Assembly: GCA_934667815.1 (NCBI GenBank)
Contig: CAKUMO010000008.1
Span: 1-64,000, forward strand
DNA length: 64,000 bases
Direction: 5' to 3'
Source: an uncultured Oscillospiraceae bacterium
GTDB taxonomy: Bacteria > Bacillota > Clostridia > Oscillospirales > Oscillospiraceae
Below, one piece after another: positions 24,791-33,475 of this stretch. Position numbers and translations under genes: made by a program. The notes under the pieces are model-generated. The model saw only the letters and a program-made list of their open reading frames with translations. It made no database searches and was not told where the DNA came from. Position 1 is the stretch's first letter; each line of letters begins with the position of its first letter.

Positions 24791-25576
24791 TTATAAAATC
24801 TCGCCCTCGTAGACCGCGTCGGCCGGGCCGGTGAGATAAAGCTCCTTCGTGCCGGGCAGATAGTCCACGGTCAGAATGCCGCCGTCGTTGATGACGCGCG
24901 TCTGCTTGCCGGAGACCAGCCCGCGCAGCGTCAGCGCCGCGACCGTTGCGCCGTTGCCCGTGCCGCAGGCCAATGTGAAATCCTCGACACCGCGCTCAAA
25001 GGTCAGAAGCCGCAGCTCGTTGTCGCCCATGAGCTGATAGAGATTCACATTCGCGCCACGCGGGAAGGCTGCGTCGTGGCGCAGCGTGCAGGCAAAGTCG
25101 CGCAGCTCCTTGCGGCTGCGGGTCAGATCGGCGCGGATGACCGCCTGCGGAATGCCGGGGTCGCCCAGCTCGAGATAGTCGCAGCCGGGCAGCGCGTCGC
25201 GGCGGTAGCCCGTCGGCGTGTTCAGGCGGATGCGGTAGATGTCCGGCGCGAGGCGTTCGCCCGTGACAAGTCCGGCGGGCGTTTCAATGCGCGGGACGTC
25301 CTCGCTCAGGCCGTGGTCGATGCAGTAGCGGCACAGGCAGCGCGCGCCGTTGCCGCACATCTCGGCCGTCGTGCCGTCGTTGTTGAAAAACAGCATCTTG
25401 CAGTCGGCATCGCCCTCGGGCGGCTCGAGCACCATCAGGCCGTCCGCGCCGACGGAGAAGCAGCGGCGGCAGAGCTTGCGTGCAAGGGCAGGCAGATCGT
25501 CGCTGCAGATCGAGCCGTCAAAGTTCTCCAGCACGATGAAGTCATTTCCGGCACCGCACATTTTGGTGAATTTCAT
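24791..25576 (-). CDS. dapF: Diaminopimelate epimerase
   Basis: The 261-aa enzyme interconverts LL- and meso-diaminopimelate for lysine and peptidoglycan. Both catalytic cysteines are present: Cys 74 in MCGNGARC and Cys 204 in ACGTGNGA. The usual GNPH substrate loop is replaced by GDPGIPQAV (about 138-146), a three-residue insertion with Asp for Asn. This is a variant worth noting, though the overall fit to the family is strong. The start overlaps the thrB stop by 4 bp, so lysine and threonine branch genes are co-transcribed. Confidence 0.93.
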   Translation of the reverse strand: MKFTKMCGAGNDFIVLENFDGSICSDDLPALARKLCRRCFSVGADGLMVLEPPEGDADCKMLFFNNDGTTAEMCGNGARCLCRYCIDHGLSEDVPRIETPAGLVTGERLAPDIYRIRLNTPTGYRRDALPGCDYLELGDPGIPQAVIRADLTRSRKELRDFACTLRHDAAFPRGANVNLYQLMGDNELRLLTFERGVEDFTLACGTGNGATVAALTLRGLVSGKQTRVINDGGILTVDYLPGTKELYLTGPADAVYEGEIL

Positions 25577-26463
25577 AACGTTTCCTCCCCGATGATTTTT
25601 GCGCCCTCACGGTCGGCCTGCAGGCACAACGCCCGCCAGCCGGGAAATTCCTGCGGCAGACGGCGCGTGAGGGCTTCCGCGCCGCCGTCCGTGATGCACA
25701 GACAGGTCGGGCCTGCGCCGGAGATGCAGAAGGCCGCGCAGCCGCATTCGCGTGCAAGTGTGCGCACCTCCTCCAGATCGCGGATCAGTCCCTTGCGATA
25801 GGGTTGATGCAGTCGGTCGTCCAGCGCCAGCGTCAGAAGCTGCATATCGCCCGTTTCCAGCGCGTGCAGCAGCAGCGCCGCGTGCGAGACATTGAACACT
25901 GCGTCCGAAAACGCGACGGTTTTCGGCAAAACCGAGCGTGCCAGCGCCGTACTGAGCGGAAAATCCGGGATCAGCACGACAAAATGCAGCGTCTCGGCCA
26001 ATTTAAAGTGTGCCGTAACGGGCGTTTCACCGTCCATGAGGCTTGCCGTCAGGCCACCGAAGATGGCAGGTGCAAGATTGTCCGGGTGTCCCTCGATGCG
26101 CGTGCAGATGGCCAGAAGCGCCTGCCGGGAAAGCGTGCCGCCGTGCAGGAAATTGGCCGCAAGTGCGCCCGCCGCAAGCATGGCGGACGAGGAGCCGAGG
26201 CCGCGGCAAACCGGAATCTCCGCGTGCACGTCCATACGCACGCCCTCTCCCGGCAGGCCGAGCGCGGCCAGAACGGCGTCATAAGCGCAGATGGCCAGAT
26301 TTTCACGGTTGCAGAACTCCTGCGGGCAGCCGGTGATTTCCAGTCCCTGTGGCAGCCGTTCAAAGGTATAGGTATTATAAAGCGTCAGTGCGCAGCCGAA
26401 GCTGTCGAAGCCCGGTCCCAGATTCGCCGTGGTCGCGGGCACGCGAAGGGTCACTCGTTCCAT
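25573..26463 (-). CDS. thrB: Homoserine kinase
   Basis: The 296-aa GHMP kinase phosphorylates homoserine in threonine synthesis. It has the N-terminal VPATTANLGPGFDSFG motif, the ATP loop PVCRGLGSSSAML (about 85-97) and a C-terminal GAGPTC. Length is normal for ThrB. It overlaps thrC by 13 bp and dapF by 4 bp. Confidence 0.95.
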   Translation of the reverse strand: MERVTLRVPATTANLGPGFDSFGCALTLYNTYTFERLPQGLEITGCPQEFCNRENLAICAYDAVLAALGLPGEGVRMDVHAEIPVCRGLGSSSAMLAAGALAANFLHGGTLSRQALLAICTRIEGHPDNLAPAIFGGLTASLMDGETPVTAHFKLAETLHFVVLIPDFPLSTALARSVLPKTVAFSDAVFNVSHAALLLHALETGDMQLLTLALDDRLHQPYRKGLIRDLEEVRTLARECGCAAFCISGAGPTCLCITDGGAEALTRRLPQEFPGWRALCLQADREGAKIIGEETL

Positions 26464-27923
26464 GTGGCCTGCCTCACTTTTCGGTTGACATAATTTTTCA
26501 TCTGATCCCGCGCAATGCAGTCGCGGTGCCGCACGGGCTTCTCTTCCAGCGCCGCCAGCGCAGGCGGGACGGGCACCTCCGTCAGGTCGTGCAGACGGCG
26601 CATGAGGTCAAATTCCTCACCGGACGCATCGCCGCCGACGGCGCGAAGCACGGCTGCCGGGAATTTGTAAGGCGAAGCCGTGGACAAAACGACCACGGGC
26701 GCGCCCGAGCCGCGCGTCTTGCGGTATTCCTCCGCGACCGTCCACGCGACGGCCGTATGCGTGTCCATGAGATAGTGCTGTTCGCGCCAGACGCGGCCAA
26801 TGGTGCGCTCGGTTTCGGCATCGTCGCAGCACCCGCAGGCAAATTCCTCCTGAAGCCGCGCCAGAAGCCCAGGCTTCACGCGGTAGATCCCCTGCTCTTT
26901 CAAATCCTTCATATAGCCCGCGACCTCCGGCGCCCCGTCCTCCGCCAATAAAAACAGCAGACGCTCAAGATTGCTGGAGACCAGAATGTCCATCGAGGGC
27001 GAGAGCGTTTTATAAAACGGTCTGCGGCGGTCGTACACGCCGGTGCGCAGGAAATCCGTCAGAACATCGTTTCGATTGGACGCGCAGACGAGCTTTCCGA
27101 CAGGAAGCCCCATTTTTTTCGCAAAATAGCCCGCCAGAATGTCACCGAAGTTGCCCGTCGGCACAACAAAGTCTGCCTTCTCCCCCACCGCGATGCGCTT
27201 CGCACGGACAAGCTCGGCGTAGGCTTTAAAATAGTATACCACCTGCGGCGCAAGCCGTCCGATGTTGATGGAATTGGCGGAGGACAGCCGGACGTTCGCG
27301 TCTGCAGGTGCGCCCGCTGCGAAGATCTCCTTTACGCCCGTCTGTGCGTCGTCAAAATTGCCCTGCACCGCGCAGACGCAGACGTTTCTGCCCTCCTGCG
27401 TGACCATCTGCGCCTTCTGCACCTCGGAAACGCCGTCAGCGGGATAGAACACCAGAATGCGCGTGCCTTCAACGTCGCGGAAGCCCTCAAGCGCTGCCTT
27501 GCCCGTGTCGCCCGAGGTCGCCGTCAGGATAACGATGTCCTGCGTCACGCCCTCCTGCCGTCTGGCCGCCGTGATGAGCTGCGGAAGCATAGACAGCGCC
27601 ACGTCCTTGAAGGCCGAGGTCGGCCCGCGGAACAGCTCAAGGACGTAATTCTCCCCCACGGGCACAAGCGGCGTGAGGTCGGGCGTTTCAAATTTTCCGT
27701 CGTAGGCGCGGTGCACCAGCTCGCCCATGTGCTCGAAGTCCGGCAGGAGGAAGCCGAGGATGCGCTCGGCCATGCCGAGCGTGTCCGGCGCCAGAACGCC
27801 CTTCCAGTCGAAGCCCTCGAGACTGCTTCGGATGTACAGCCCGCCGTCGGGCGCAAGCCCCTGCAAAACGGCCTCGGTGGAGGTGGCCGTCAGGCGGTCG
27901 TTTCTTGTGCTTTGATATTTCAT
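26451..27923 (-). CDS. thrC: Threonine synthase
   Basis: The 490-aa PLP enzyme converts O-phosphohomoserine to threonine. The PLP lysine is about residue 106 in FRGPTSAFKDVALS, and the phosphate-binding TATSGDTGKAALEGF loop and NSINIGR follow. The length and N-terminal MKYQSTR match the long bacterial/fungal type. It is the first gene of the leftward operon, with GAGG before the start. Confidence 0.95.
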   Translation of the reverse strand: MKYQSTRNDRLTATSTEAVLQGLAPDGGLYIRSSLEGFDWKGVLAPDTLGMAERILGFLLPDFEHMGELVHRAYDGKFETPDLTPLVPVGENYVLELFRGPTSAFKDVALSMLPQLITAARRQEGVTQDIVILTATSGDTGKAALEGFRDVEGTRILVFYPADGVSEVQKAQMVTQEGRNVCVCAVQGNFDDAQTGVKEIFAAGAPADANVRLSSANSINIGRLAPQVVYYFKAYAELVRAKRIAVGEKADFVVPTGNFGDILAGYFAKKMGLPVGKLVCASNRNDVLTDFLRTGVYDRRRPFYKTLSPSMDILVSSNLERLLFLLAEDGAPEVAGYMKDLKEQGIYRVKPGLLARLQEEFACGCCDDAETERTIGRVWREQHYLMDTHTAVAWTVAEEYRKTRGSGAPVVVLSTASPYKFPAAVLRAVGGDASGEEFDLMRRLHDLTEVPVPPALAALEEKPVRHRDCIARDQMKNYVNRKVRQATWNE

Positions 27924-27945
27924 GGAAAAACCTCGATCTTTCTTG

Positions 27946-27993
27946 TTGCATTTTTCTACTGTTTATGATATACTGTTTTCCGGAAAAATGCAA
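27946..27993. promoter_or_regulatory. Overlapping divergent promoters, thrC operon / hom operon
   Basis: Rightward: TTGCAT (27946) - 17 - TATACT (27969). Leftward: TTGCAT (27993-27988) - 17 - TATCAT (27970-27965). The -10 boxes share bases 27969-27970, so the two promoters should compete. The palindrome TTTTCCGGAAAA (27976-27987) lies in the leftward spacer and just downstream of the rightward -10. Confidence 0.7.
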
Positions 27994-28041
27994 GTGTTTT
28001 TGTGGTAGAGACACCAACTTGCGGTAAACGGAGAAAAACGA

Positions 28042-29205
28042 ATGGATAACAGGCAAAAACCGATGGGGATCGGACTTCTGGGCTTCGGAACCGTCGGCGG
28101 CGGCGTGTACGAATTTGTGCAGGCCCGAAGCGACATGAAAATTGAATATGTGCTCAGCCGCAGGCCGCGTCCGGAGCTGCGCTGCACGGTCACGGACGAT
28201 TTTTCGCGCATCGTCGCAGACCCAGCCGTCGAGGTCGTCATTGAGGCCATCGGCGGGCTGCACCCGGCCTATGAATATGTCACTGCGGCGCTGCGCGCCG
28301 GCAAGCACGTCATCACGGCCAATAAGCTGCTCATTGCGGCGCACTACCGCGAGCTTGTCATGCTGGCGCAGAAAAACGGCGTCGCGCTGCGCTGCTCGGC
28401 GGCGGTGGGCGGCGGCATCCCGTGGCTCTCCAATCTGGAAAAGACGCTTGAGCAGGAGCCGGTCGTGCGCATCAGCGGCATCATGAACGGCACGACAAAT
28501 TACATTCTCGACCGCATGCACACCGAGGGCGGCAGCTTCTCCGCCGCACTTTCTCAGGCGCAGGCACTGGGCTACGCCGAAGCCGACCCCACGCAGGATC
28601 TCAACGGTGCAGACATTCGCCGCAAGCTCGTCATCTCTGCCAACATCGCCTTTGGCTGCGTGCTCGACGAAGCGGAGGTCGCCGTAATGGGCATTGAAGC
28701 GCTGCGCGGCGAGGACATTGCGGCTTTCCGCCGCATGGGGCGCGTGTGCAAGCTGATCGCCAGTGCACGCCGTCAGGAGGATTCCGTCGCGGCCTATATC
28801 GAGCCTGCGCTGTTCCGGCCCTCGGCGCACGAAGCAGCCGTGCCGGAGAATTTCAATCTCATCTCCCTGACCGGCCTGCACATCGGTAAGCAGAGCTTCT
28901 ACGGGCAGGGCGCAGGGCGCTACCCCACGGCATATAATGTCTTGCAGGACTGCGTAGACGTGCGCAACGGCCTGCACCACTTCTATACCACCGCGCTGCG
29001 TCCGTCGCATGTGGACAATCGTGCCGTGTGCCGCGCGTATTACGTCCGCACAAGCGGCGGCGTGGACAAATGGCTCCAGTCGCATATTGACAAAATTCTG
29101 GACTGCGGTATAATAACAGATACCGTATCCGTCACGGAAATGCACCGTTGGGCGCAGGAAAGAAAGCAGGCGGGCGCGGAGTGCTTCTTCGCCTCCCTCC
29201 GCTAA
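28042..29205 (+). CDS. hom: Homoserine dehydrogenase (short form, no ACT domain)
   Basis: The 387-aa enzyme reduces aspartate semialdehyde to homoserine. The NAD(P) loop GLLGFGTVGGGVYEF is at about 7-21, TANK at about 93, and the catalytic region GIMNGTTNYILDRM and AEADPTQDLNGADIRRKL follow. At 387 aa it lacks the C-terminal ACT domain found in many Gram-positive Hom proteins, so feedback by threonine may act elsewhere. It is the first gene of hom-lysC-asd, with GGAG before ATG. Confidence 0.95.
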   Translation: MDNRQKPMGIGLLGFGTVGGGVYEFVQARSDMKIEYVLSRRPRPELRCTVTDDFSRIVADPAVEVVIEAIGGLHPAYEYVTAALRAGKHVITANKLLIAAHYRELVMLAQKNGVALRCSAAVGGGIPWLSNLEKTLEQEPVVRISGIMNGTTNYILDRMHTEGGSFSAALSQAQALGYAEADPTQDLNGADIRRKLVISANIAFGCVLDEAEVAVMGIEALRGEDIAAFRRMGRVCKLIASARRQEDSVAAYIEPALFRPSAHEAAVPENFNLISLTGLHIGKQSFYGQGAGRYPTAYNVLQDCVDVRNGLHHFYTTALRPSHVDNRAVCRAYYVRTSGGVDKWLQSHIDKILDCGIITDTVSVTEMHRWAQERKQAGAECFFASLR

Positions 29206-29218
29206 AATGAGGAATTTT

Positions 29219-30532
29219 ATGTTAAAAGTCTTGAAATTCGGCGGTTCGTCTATGGCGGACGCCGCGCACTATCGTCAAGTTCGCAGCATCGTGCAGGCCG
29301 ACCCCGAGCGTCGCGTGGTGGTGGTCTCCGCCGCCGGGAAACGCAGCAGCGACGACACCAAGATCACCGACCTTTTGTATCTGTGCTACGCACATCTGCA
29401 ATACGGCGTCTCCTACGACGGCATTTTTGAAATGATCGTTCAGCGCTACACCGCCATCCGCGATGAGCTGGGCCTGAAAACCGACCTCGCGGCCGAATTT
29501 GCCGCGCTGCGTGAGCGCATGGACAAGGGCATGCCGCAAGATGAGCTGGTCTCGCGCGGCGAATACTTCTCGGCCATTTTAATGGCGGAATATCTCGGCT
29601 TTGAATTTATCGATGCGGCACGCTGGCTCTACTTCCACTATGACGGCACGATCGATCAGGAGAAATCCTATGCCGCACTGCGCACGCTGGCCAGAGGCAA
29701 AAAGGTCGTCATCCCCGGCTTTTATGGCCTGATGCCCGACGGCAAGGTGCGCACGCTCACGCGCGGCGGCTCGGACATCACGGGTGCGCTGGCGGCAGCC
29801 GCGCTGGATGCCTCGGTGTACGAGAACTGGACGGATGTTTCCGGTGTGCTCATGGCCGATCCGCGCATCGTCGATCATCCCAAGACCATCGACCGCGCGA
29901 CCTATTCCGAGCTGCGTCAGCTCTCCTATTCCGGTGCGCAGGTGCTGCACGAGATGACCGTTTTCCCCGTGCGCGAGAAGAACATTCCCCTGAACATCCG
30001 CAACACCAACGATCCCAGCCATCCCGGCACGCTCATCTCCGACGACTTCATCGAGCCGCCGAATACGCAGCGCTTCATCACCGGCATCGCGGGCAAGAAG
30101 GACTTTTCCATCGTCACCGTATCCAAGAAGGGGCTGTCCGGCTCCACCGGCACGCTGCGCACGATCCTCGGCATCATGGAGAAAAACGGCGTGACCATCA
30201 GCTACACGCCCTCGGGCATCGACTGCATCTCGCTGGCCATGCCCACGGAAAAGCTCTCCGCACATCTCTATACCATTATGGACGAAATTCGCTCGGAAAT
30301 CAAGCCCGACAGCATTAAAGTTACGGATAATATTGCCGTCGTCGCGATCGTCGGCCGAAAAATGGCCTTCCGTGCGGGCACGTCCGGCAAAATCTTCGCC
30401 GCGCTCGGCCAATGCGGGATCAACATCCGCATGATCTCTCAGGGGCCGGAGGAGCTGACCATCATCATCGGCGTGGACAATAAGGACTACGCCGAGACCA
30501 TCCGCGTTCTTTACAACGCATTCGTGAAATAA
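29219..30532 (+). CDS. lysC: Aspartate kinase with two ACT domains
   Basis: The ATG at 29219 is preferred, since TGAGGAA precedes it; the ATG at 29207 has no site. The 437-aa enzyme phosphorylates aspartate, the first step of the pathway. The N-terminal KFGGSS motif (about 6-11) and TRGGSDITGALAA lie in the kinase domain. Two ACT domains (KDFSIVTVSKKGL and NIAVVAIVGRKM) end it and should bind lysine and/or threonine. It follows hom by 13 bp. Confidence 0.95.
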   Translation: MLKVLKFGGSSMADAAHYRQVRSIVQADPERRVVVVSAAGKRSSDDTKITDLLYLCYAHLQYGVSYDGIFEMIVQRYTAIRDELGLKTDLAAEFAALRERMDKGMPQDELVSRGEYFSAILMAEYLGFEFIDAARWLYFHYDGTIDQEKSYAALRTLARGKKVVIPGFYGLMPDGKVRTLTRGGSDITGALAAAALDASVYENWTDVSGVLMADPRIVDHPKTIDRATYSELRQLSYSGAQVLHEMTVFPVREKNIPLNIRNTNDPSHPGTLISDDFIEPPNTQRFITGIAGKKDFSIVTVSKKGLSGSTGTLRTILGIMEKNGVTISYTPSGIDCISLAMPTEKLSAHLYTIMDEIRSEIKPDSIKVTDNIAVVAIVGRKMAFRAGTSGKIFAALGQCGINIRMISQGPEELTIIIGVDNKDYAETIRVLYNAFVK

Positions 30533-30546
30533 ACGGGAGGATTCCT

Positions 30547-31551
30547 ATGAAACAGTATAAGGTCGCCATTCTCGGCGCAACCGGCGCCGTCGGCCGCGAA
30601 ATGATGAAAATCCTGGCCGAGCGTCACTTCCCCATCTCGGAATTACATCTTCTGGCCAGCAAGCGCAGTGCGGGCAAGGTCGTCGAATGGCAGGGCAAGC
30701 CCGTCATGATTGAGGAAGCCTGCGACGAGGCGTTCAAGGGTCTGGACATCGTCCTCGGCGCCGCGGAAAACGACATTGCCAAGCAGTTCGCCCCCGCCAT
30801 TGTCAAGGCCGGTGCGGTTTTTGTGGATAACTCCTCCGCGTTCCGCCTCGACCGTGAGGTGCCGCTGATCGTTCCGGAGATCAACCCCGAGGATGCAAAA
30901 AACCATCACGGCATCATCTCCAACCCCAACTGCTCGACCATCATCACGGTCACGGCCGTCAATGCGCTCAATGCGCTCAGTCCCATCCGCACCATGGTCG
31001 CTTCGACCTACCAGGCCGTGTCCGGCGCGGGTGCGGGCGGGCCGCTGGAGCTGGCGCAGGAGGTCGAAGCCCTGCGCACGGGCGGCAAGGTCGAGCCGAA
31101 GGTCTTTTCCCATCAGATTGCCTATAACCTCATCCCGCAGATCGGCGGCGAGCAGTACGAGGGCTACACCAGCGAGGAAATGAAGATGCAGAACGAGGGC
31201 CGCAAGATCATGCACCTGCCCGACCTTCGCGTGACCTGCACCTGCGTGCGCGTGCCCGTGGTGCGCAGCCACTCCATTTCCGTTACGCTGCGCTTTGAGC
31301 GTCCCGTGTCCGTGGAGGATGCGCGTGCGGCGATTGCCAAGGCGCCCGGCTGCCGTCTGGTAGATGATCTGAAGAACAAGGTCTACCCCATGCCGCTGGA
31401 CACGTCGGATCAGGATCTGGTCTATGTCGGCCGCATCCGTCCCGACCTCACCGACGACAACGGTCTGACGCTCTGGTGCTGCGGCGATCAGATTCGCAAG
31501 GGCGCGGCGACCAATGCCGTGCAGATCGCAGAGCTGCTGATCGAGAAATAA
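30547..31551 (+). CDS. asd: Aspartate-semialdehyde dehydrogenase
   Basis: The 334-aa enzyme reduces aspartyl phosphate to the semialdehyde. The NADP loop GATGAVGREM (10-19), catalytic Cys 129 in ISNPNCSTI and the active-site RVPVVRSHS (His) are present. It follows lysC by 14 bp with GGGAGG before ATG and closes the operon, so hom, lysC and asd supply homoserine and lysine precursors together. Confidence 0.96.
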   Translation: MKQYKVAILGATGAVGREMMKILAERHFPISELHLLASKRSAGKVVEWQGKPVMIEEACDEAFKGLDIVLGAAENDIAKQFAPAIVKAGAVFVDNSSAFRLDREVPLIVPEINPEDAKNHHGIISNPNCSTIITVTAVNALNALSPIRTMVASTYQAVSGAGAGGPLELAQEVEALRTGGKVEPKVFSHQIAYNLIPQIGGEQYEGYTSEEMKMQNEGRKIMHLPDLRVTCTCVRVPVVRSHSISVTLRFERPVSVEDARAAIAKAPGCRLVDDLKNKVYPMPLDTSDQDLVYVGRIRPDLTDDNGLTLWCCGDQIRKGAATNAVQIAELLIEK

Positions 31552-31558
31552 ATATTAC

Positions 31559-31584
31559 GCCGCCGGTTCTAACGAACCGGCGGC
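31559..31584. terminator. Hairpin between asd and the convergent VWA gene
   Basis: GCCGCCGGTTC and GAACCGGCGGC pair around TAAC. Only a short T-rich tail follows, so it may serve both strands. Confidence 0.7.
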
Positions 31585-31600
31585 ATGTTCTTTAAAGGGA

Positions 31601-32260
31601 TCAGTCCTCGCGGGTGCGGAAGTCGTCGTCTATGGCCTGCGACCAGTTTGCGGCGATTGGCGCATCGGCGCGCAGCGTGCAGACCGTCTCCGCCACGTTG
31701 TCATACAGCACGCGCGTGCCGCGGCTGTCGGCGCGGTAGTTCACTGCGCGGTCGCGGTCAATGCCGAAATGCCTGGCCGTCTCGACCGCGTCGATGTTCG
31801 CGCCGATAAACAGAAACTCCCAGCCGTACCGGCTCTTTTGCCGCTCAATGGCCTTCTTGACCTCGTCGCTGGAATAACGGCGGCTCGAATTCTCCATTCC
31901 GTCGGTGATAATGACAAACATCGTGTGCTCCGGCACGTCCTCCGGGCGGGCATATTTGTGAATATTGCCAATGTGGTGCAGTGCGCCGCCGATGGCGTCG
32001 ATGAGCGCCGTGCTGCCGCACACGGTGTAATCGCGGTCGGTCATTTTTTCGATTTTCTCCAGCGGCACGCGGTCGTGCAGCACCTGACTGACGTGGTCAA
32101 AGAGTACCGTGGAAATGTAACATTTCCCATCCTGCTTTTTCTGCTTCTCGATCAGGGAATTGAAGCCGCCGATTGTGTCGCTCTCCAGTCCTGCCATAGA
32201 GCCGCTGCGGTCCAACAAAAAGACCAGCTCCGTGATCCCGTTTTTGAAATTCTCTGCCAT
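31601..32260 (-). CDS. VWA-domain protein (TerY-like)
   Basis: The 219-aa protein is a single von Willebrand A domain with a complete MIDAS: DRSGSM (about 17-22), the Thr loop CGSTALIDAIG and Asp in IITDGMENSS. There is no signal peptide, so it is cytosolic. It follows the macro-domain gene by 80 bp in the same direction. VWA and macro or Ter proteins often travel together in stress-response loci. A partner-binding role is inferred, not shown. Confidence 0.85.
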   Translation of the reverse strand: MAENFKNGITELVFLLDRSGSMAGLESDTIGGFNSLIEKQKKQDGKCYISTVLFDHVSQVLHDRVPLEKIEKMTDRDYTVCGSTALIDAIGGALHHIGNIHKYARPEDVPEHTMFVIITDGMENSSRRYSSDEVKKAIERQKSRYGWEFLFIGANIDAVETARHFGIDRDRAVNYRADSRGTRVLYDNVAETVCTLRADAPIAANWSQAIDDDFRTRED

Positions 32261-32340
32261 GTTGAAGTTCCTCCTTGATGTTTTGTGCCCTTATCTTAGC
32301 ACGCGGCAGGAGGAAATAGGTCGCATGGCAGGCGACATTT

Positions 32341-33348
32341 TTAAGTTCCCAAAAGGCTCTGGTCAAAGGCGAACAGTGCCTCGTTGATCTCAAAAATGTC
32401 ATAGATTCCGCGCTCGATGAAATACTCCACGATCACGTCGAACCGGCTGCTGCGCGACAGCGCGAAGCCCGCCTTGCTCAGAAGTTCGCGCGTCTCGTCC
32501 ATGTCCAGCTCCAACGCGACGGCGAAGGCCAGCGCCGTGGTTTTGCGCGTCTTGTACTGCGGGTCGGAACGGATCTTGGAAAAGAGCTTGCGGTCAACGT
32601 TTGCCTTTTTGTAGCATTCGGCATCGGTCATGCCCTTTTCGTCGATCTTGCGCAGGAGCATCTGCGAAAAACTCTCGTCCATCTGCTGCAAAAGGCGGCG
32701 CAGCTCGGGCGCAACCGCGTTTTCCCGCGTGTCCTCGAGCGGCTCAAAGCGCGGCGCAGCGCTGCACGGCGCACAGGGCGCAGAAAGCGGCGCGGTCATG
32801 CCGCGGCGATAGGGATGCGCCTCGACATAGCGCTCGTCGATGTACTCGCGCAGGTCTGCAAAGCGCGCACGACCGAGCAGGAATGCACTGCGGTCGTAGA
32901 CGACAAGGTAGACTTCCATCTCGTGCGACTGCAGGAACCGCTCGATCTCGGACTCGGCCACACGCAGCGCAGCCTCCCTTGGGTAGCCCTTGTTGCCCGC
33001 CGAAATCAGCGGCAGCGCGATGCTCTCGCAGTGCCGGTCGTCTGCAAGGGCAAGCGAGCGGCGATAGCATTGGCGCAAAAGCGTCTCCTCGCCCTGTCCG
33101 CCGCCCGTCCAGACCGGGCCGACCGCATGGATCAGGTATTTGCAGAGCAGACCGTACCCCGCCGTAATCACCGCATCGCCCGCCGGGCATCGGCCGACTG
33201 TGCGGCAGGCCGCGTCCAGCTCCGCTCCGGCGGCCTTGTGAATCGCGGCATCCAGCCCGCCCCCGCCGGAGAGCGATGAATCCGTGGGCGTGACGATGGC
33301 GTCGCAGCGCATTTTTGTAAGATCCTCGCGCACAATGTAAAACGGCAT
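32341..33348 (-). CDS. Macro-domain protein with C-terminal helical regulatory domain
   Basis: The 335-aa protein starts behind AGGAGG. Residues 1-170 form a macro domain (CDAIVTPTDSSLSGGGGLDA, GYGLLCKYLIHAVGP, ALPLISAGNKGYP) that binds ADP-ribose or related ligands. A linker leads to a C-terminal domain (about 210-335) with CYKKANVDRKLFSKIRSDP and ALELDMDETRELLSKAGF, a helical HTH-like module found alone or fused in Clostridia. It is probably an ADP-ribose-responsive regulator or hydrolase acting with the VWA protein. Confidence 0.85.
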   Translation of the reverse strand: MPFYIVREDLTKMRCDAIVTPTDSSLSGGGGLDAAIHKAAGAELDAACRTVGRCPAGDAVITAGYGLLCKYLIHAVGPVWTGGGQGEETLLRQCYRRSLALADDRHCESIALPLISAGNKGYPREAALRVAESEIERFLQSHEMEVYLVVYDRSAFLLGRARFADLREYIDERYVEAHPYRRGMTAPLSAPCAPCSAAPRFEPLEDTRENAVAPELRRLLQQMDESFSQMLLRKIDEKGMTDAECYKKANVDRKLFSKIRSDPQYKTRKTTALAFAVALELDMDETRELLSKAGFALSRSSRFDVIVEYFIERGIYDIFEINEALFAFDQSLLGT

Positions 33349-33371
33349 GAGCAGTCCCTCCTTATATTTTT

Positions 33372-33400
33372 ATTCTAACACATGGAAAAACATTTGACAA
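33372..33400 (-). promoter_or_regulatory. Promoter of the macro/VWA genes
   Basis: Minus strand TTGTCA - 17 bp - TAGAAT, 24 bp before the macro gene start. Confidence 0.7.
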
Positions 33401-33415
33401 GGCAGGAACTCGCCC

Positions 33416-33444
33416 TTGCCATCCGCATCGAATTGTGCTAAATT
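33416..33444 (+). promoter_or_regulatory. Promoter of membrane paralogue 1
   Basis: TTGCCA - 17 bp - TAAATT. The -10 context TGCTAAATT and the ribosome region AGAAAGGGTGT recur upstream of the second paralogue. Confidence 0.65.
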
Positions 33445-33475
33445 ATTAGCAGAATGATAGAAAGGGTGTCCGTTT

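Noticed and set aside
28042..28060. A T-box or amino-acid riboswitch before hom or thrC
   Set aside because: Leader regions are only about 40-70 bases, with no specifier stem, T-box sequence or lysine-riboswitch motifs.
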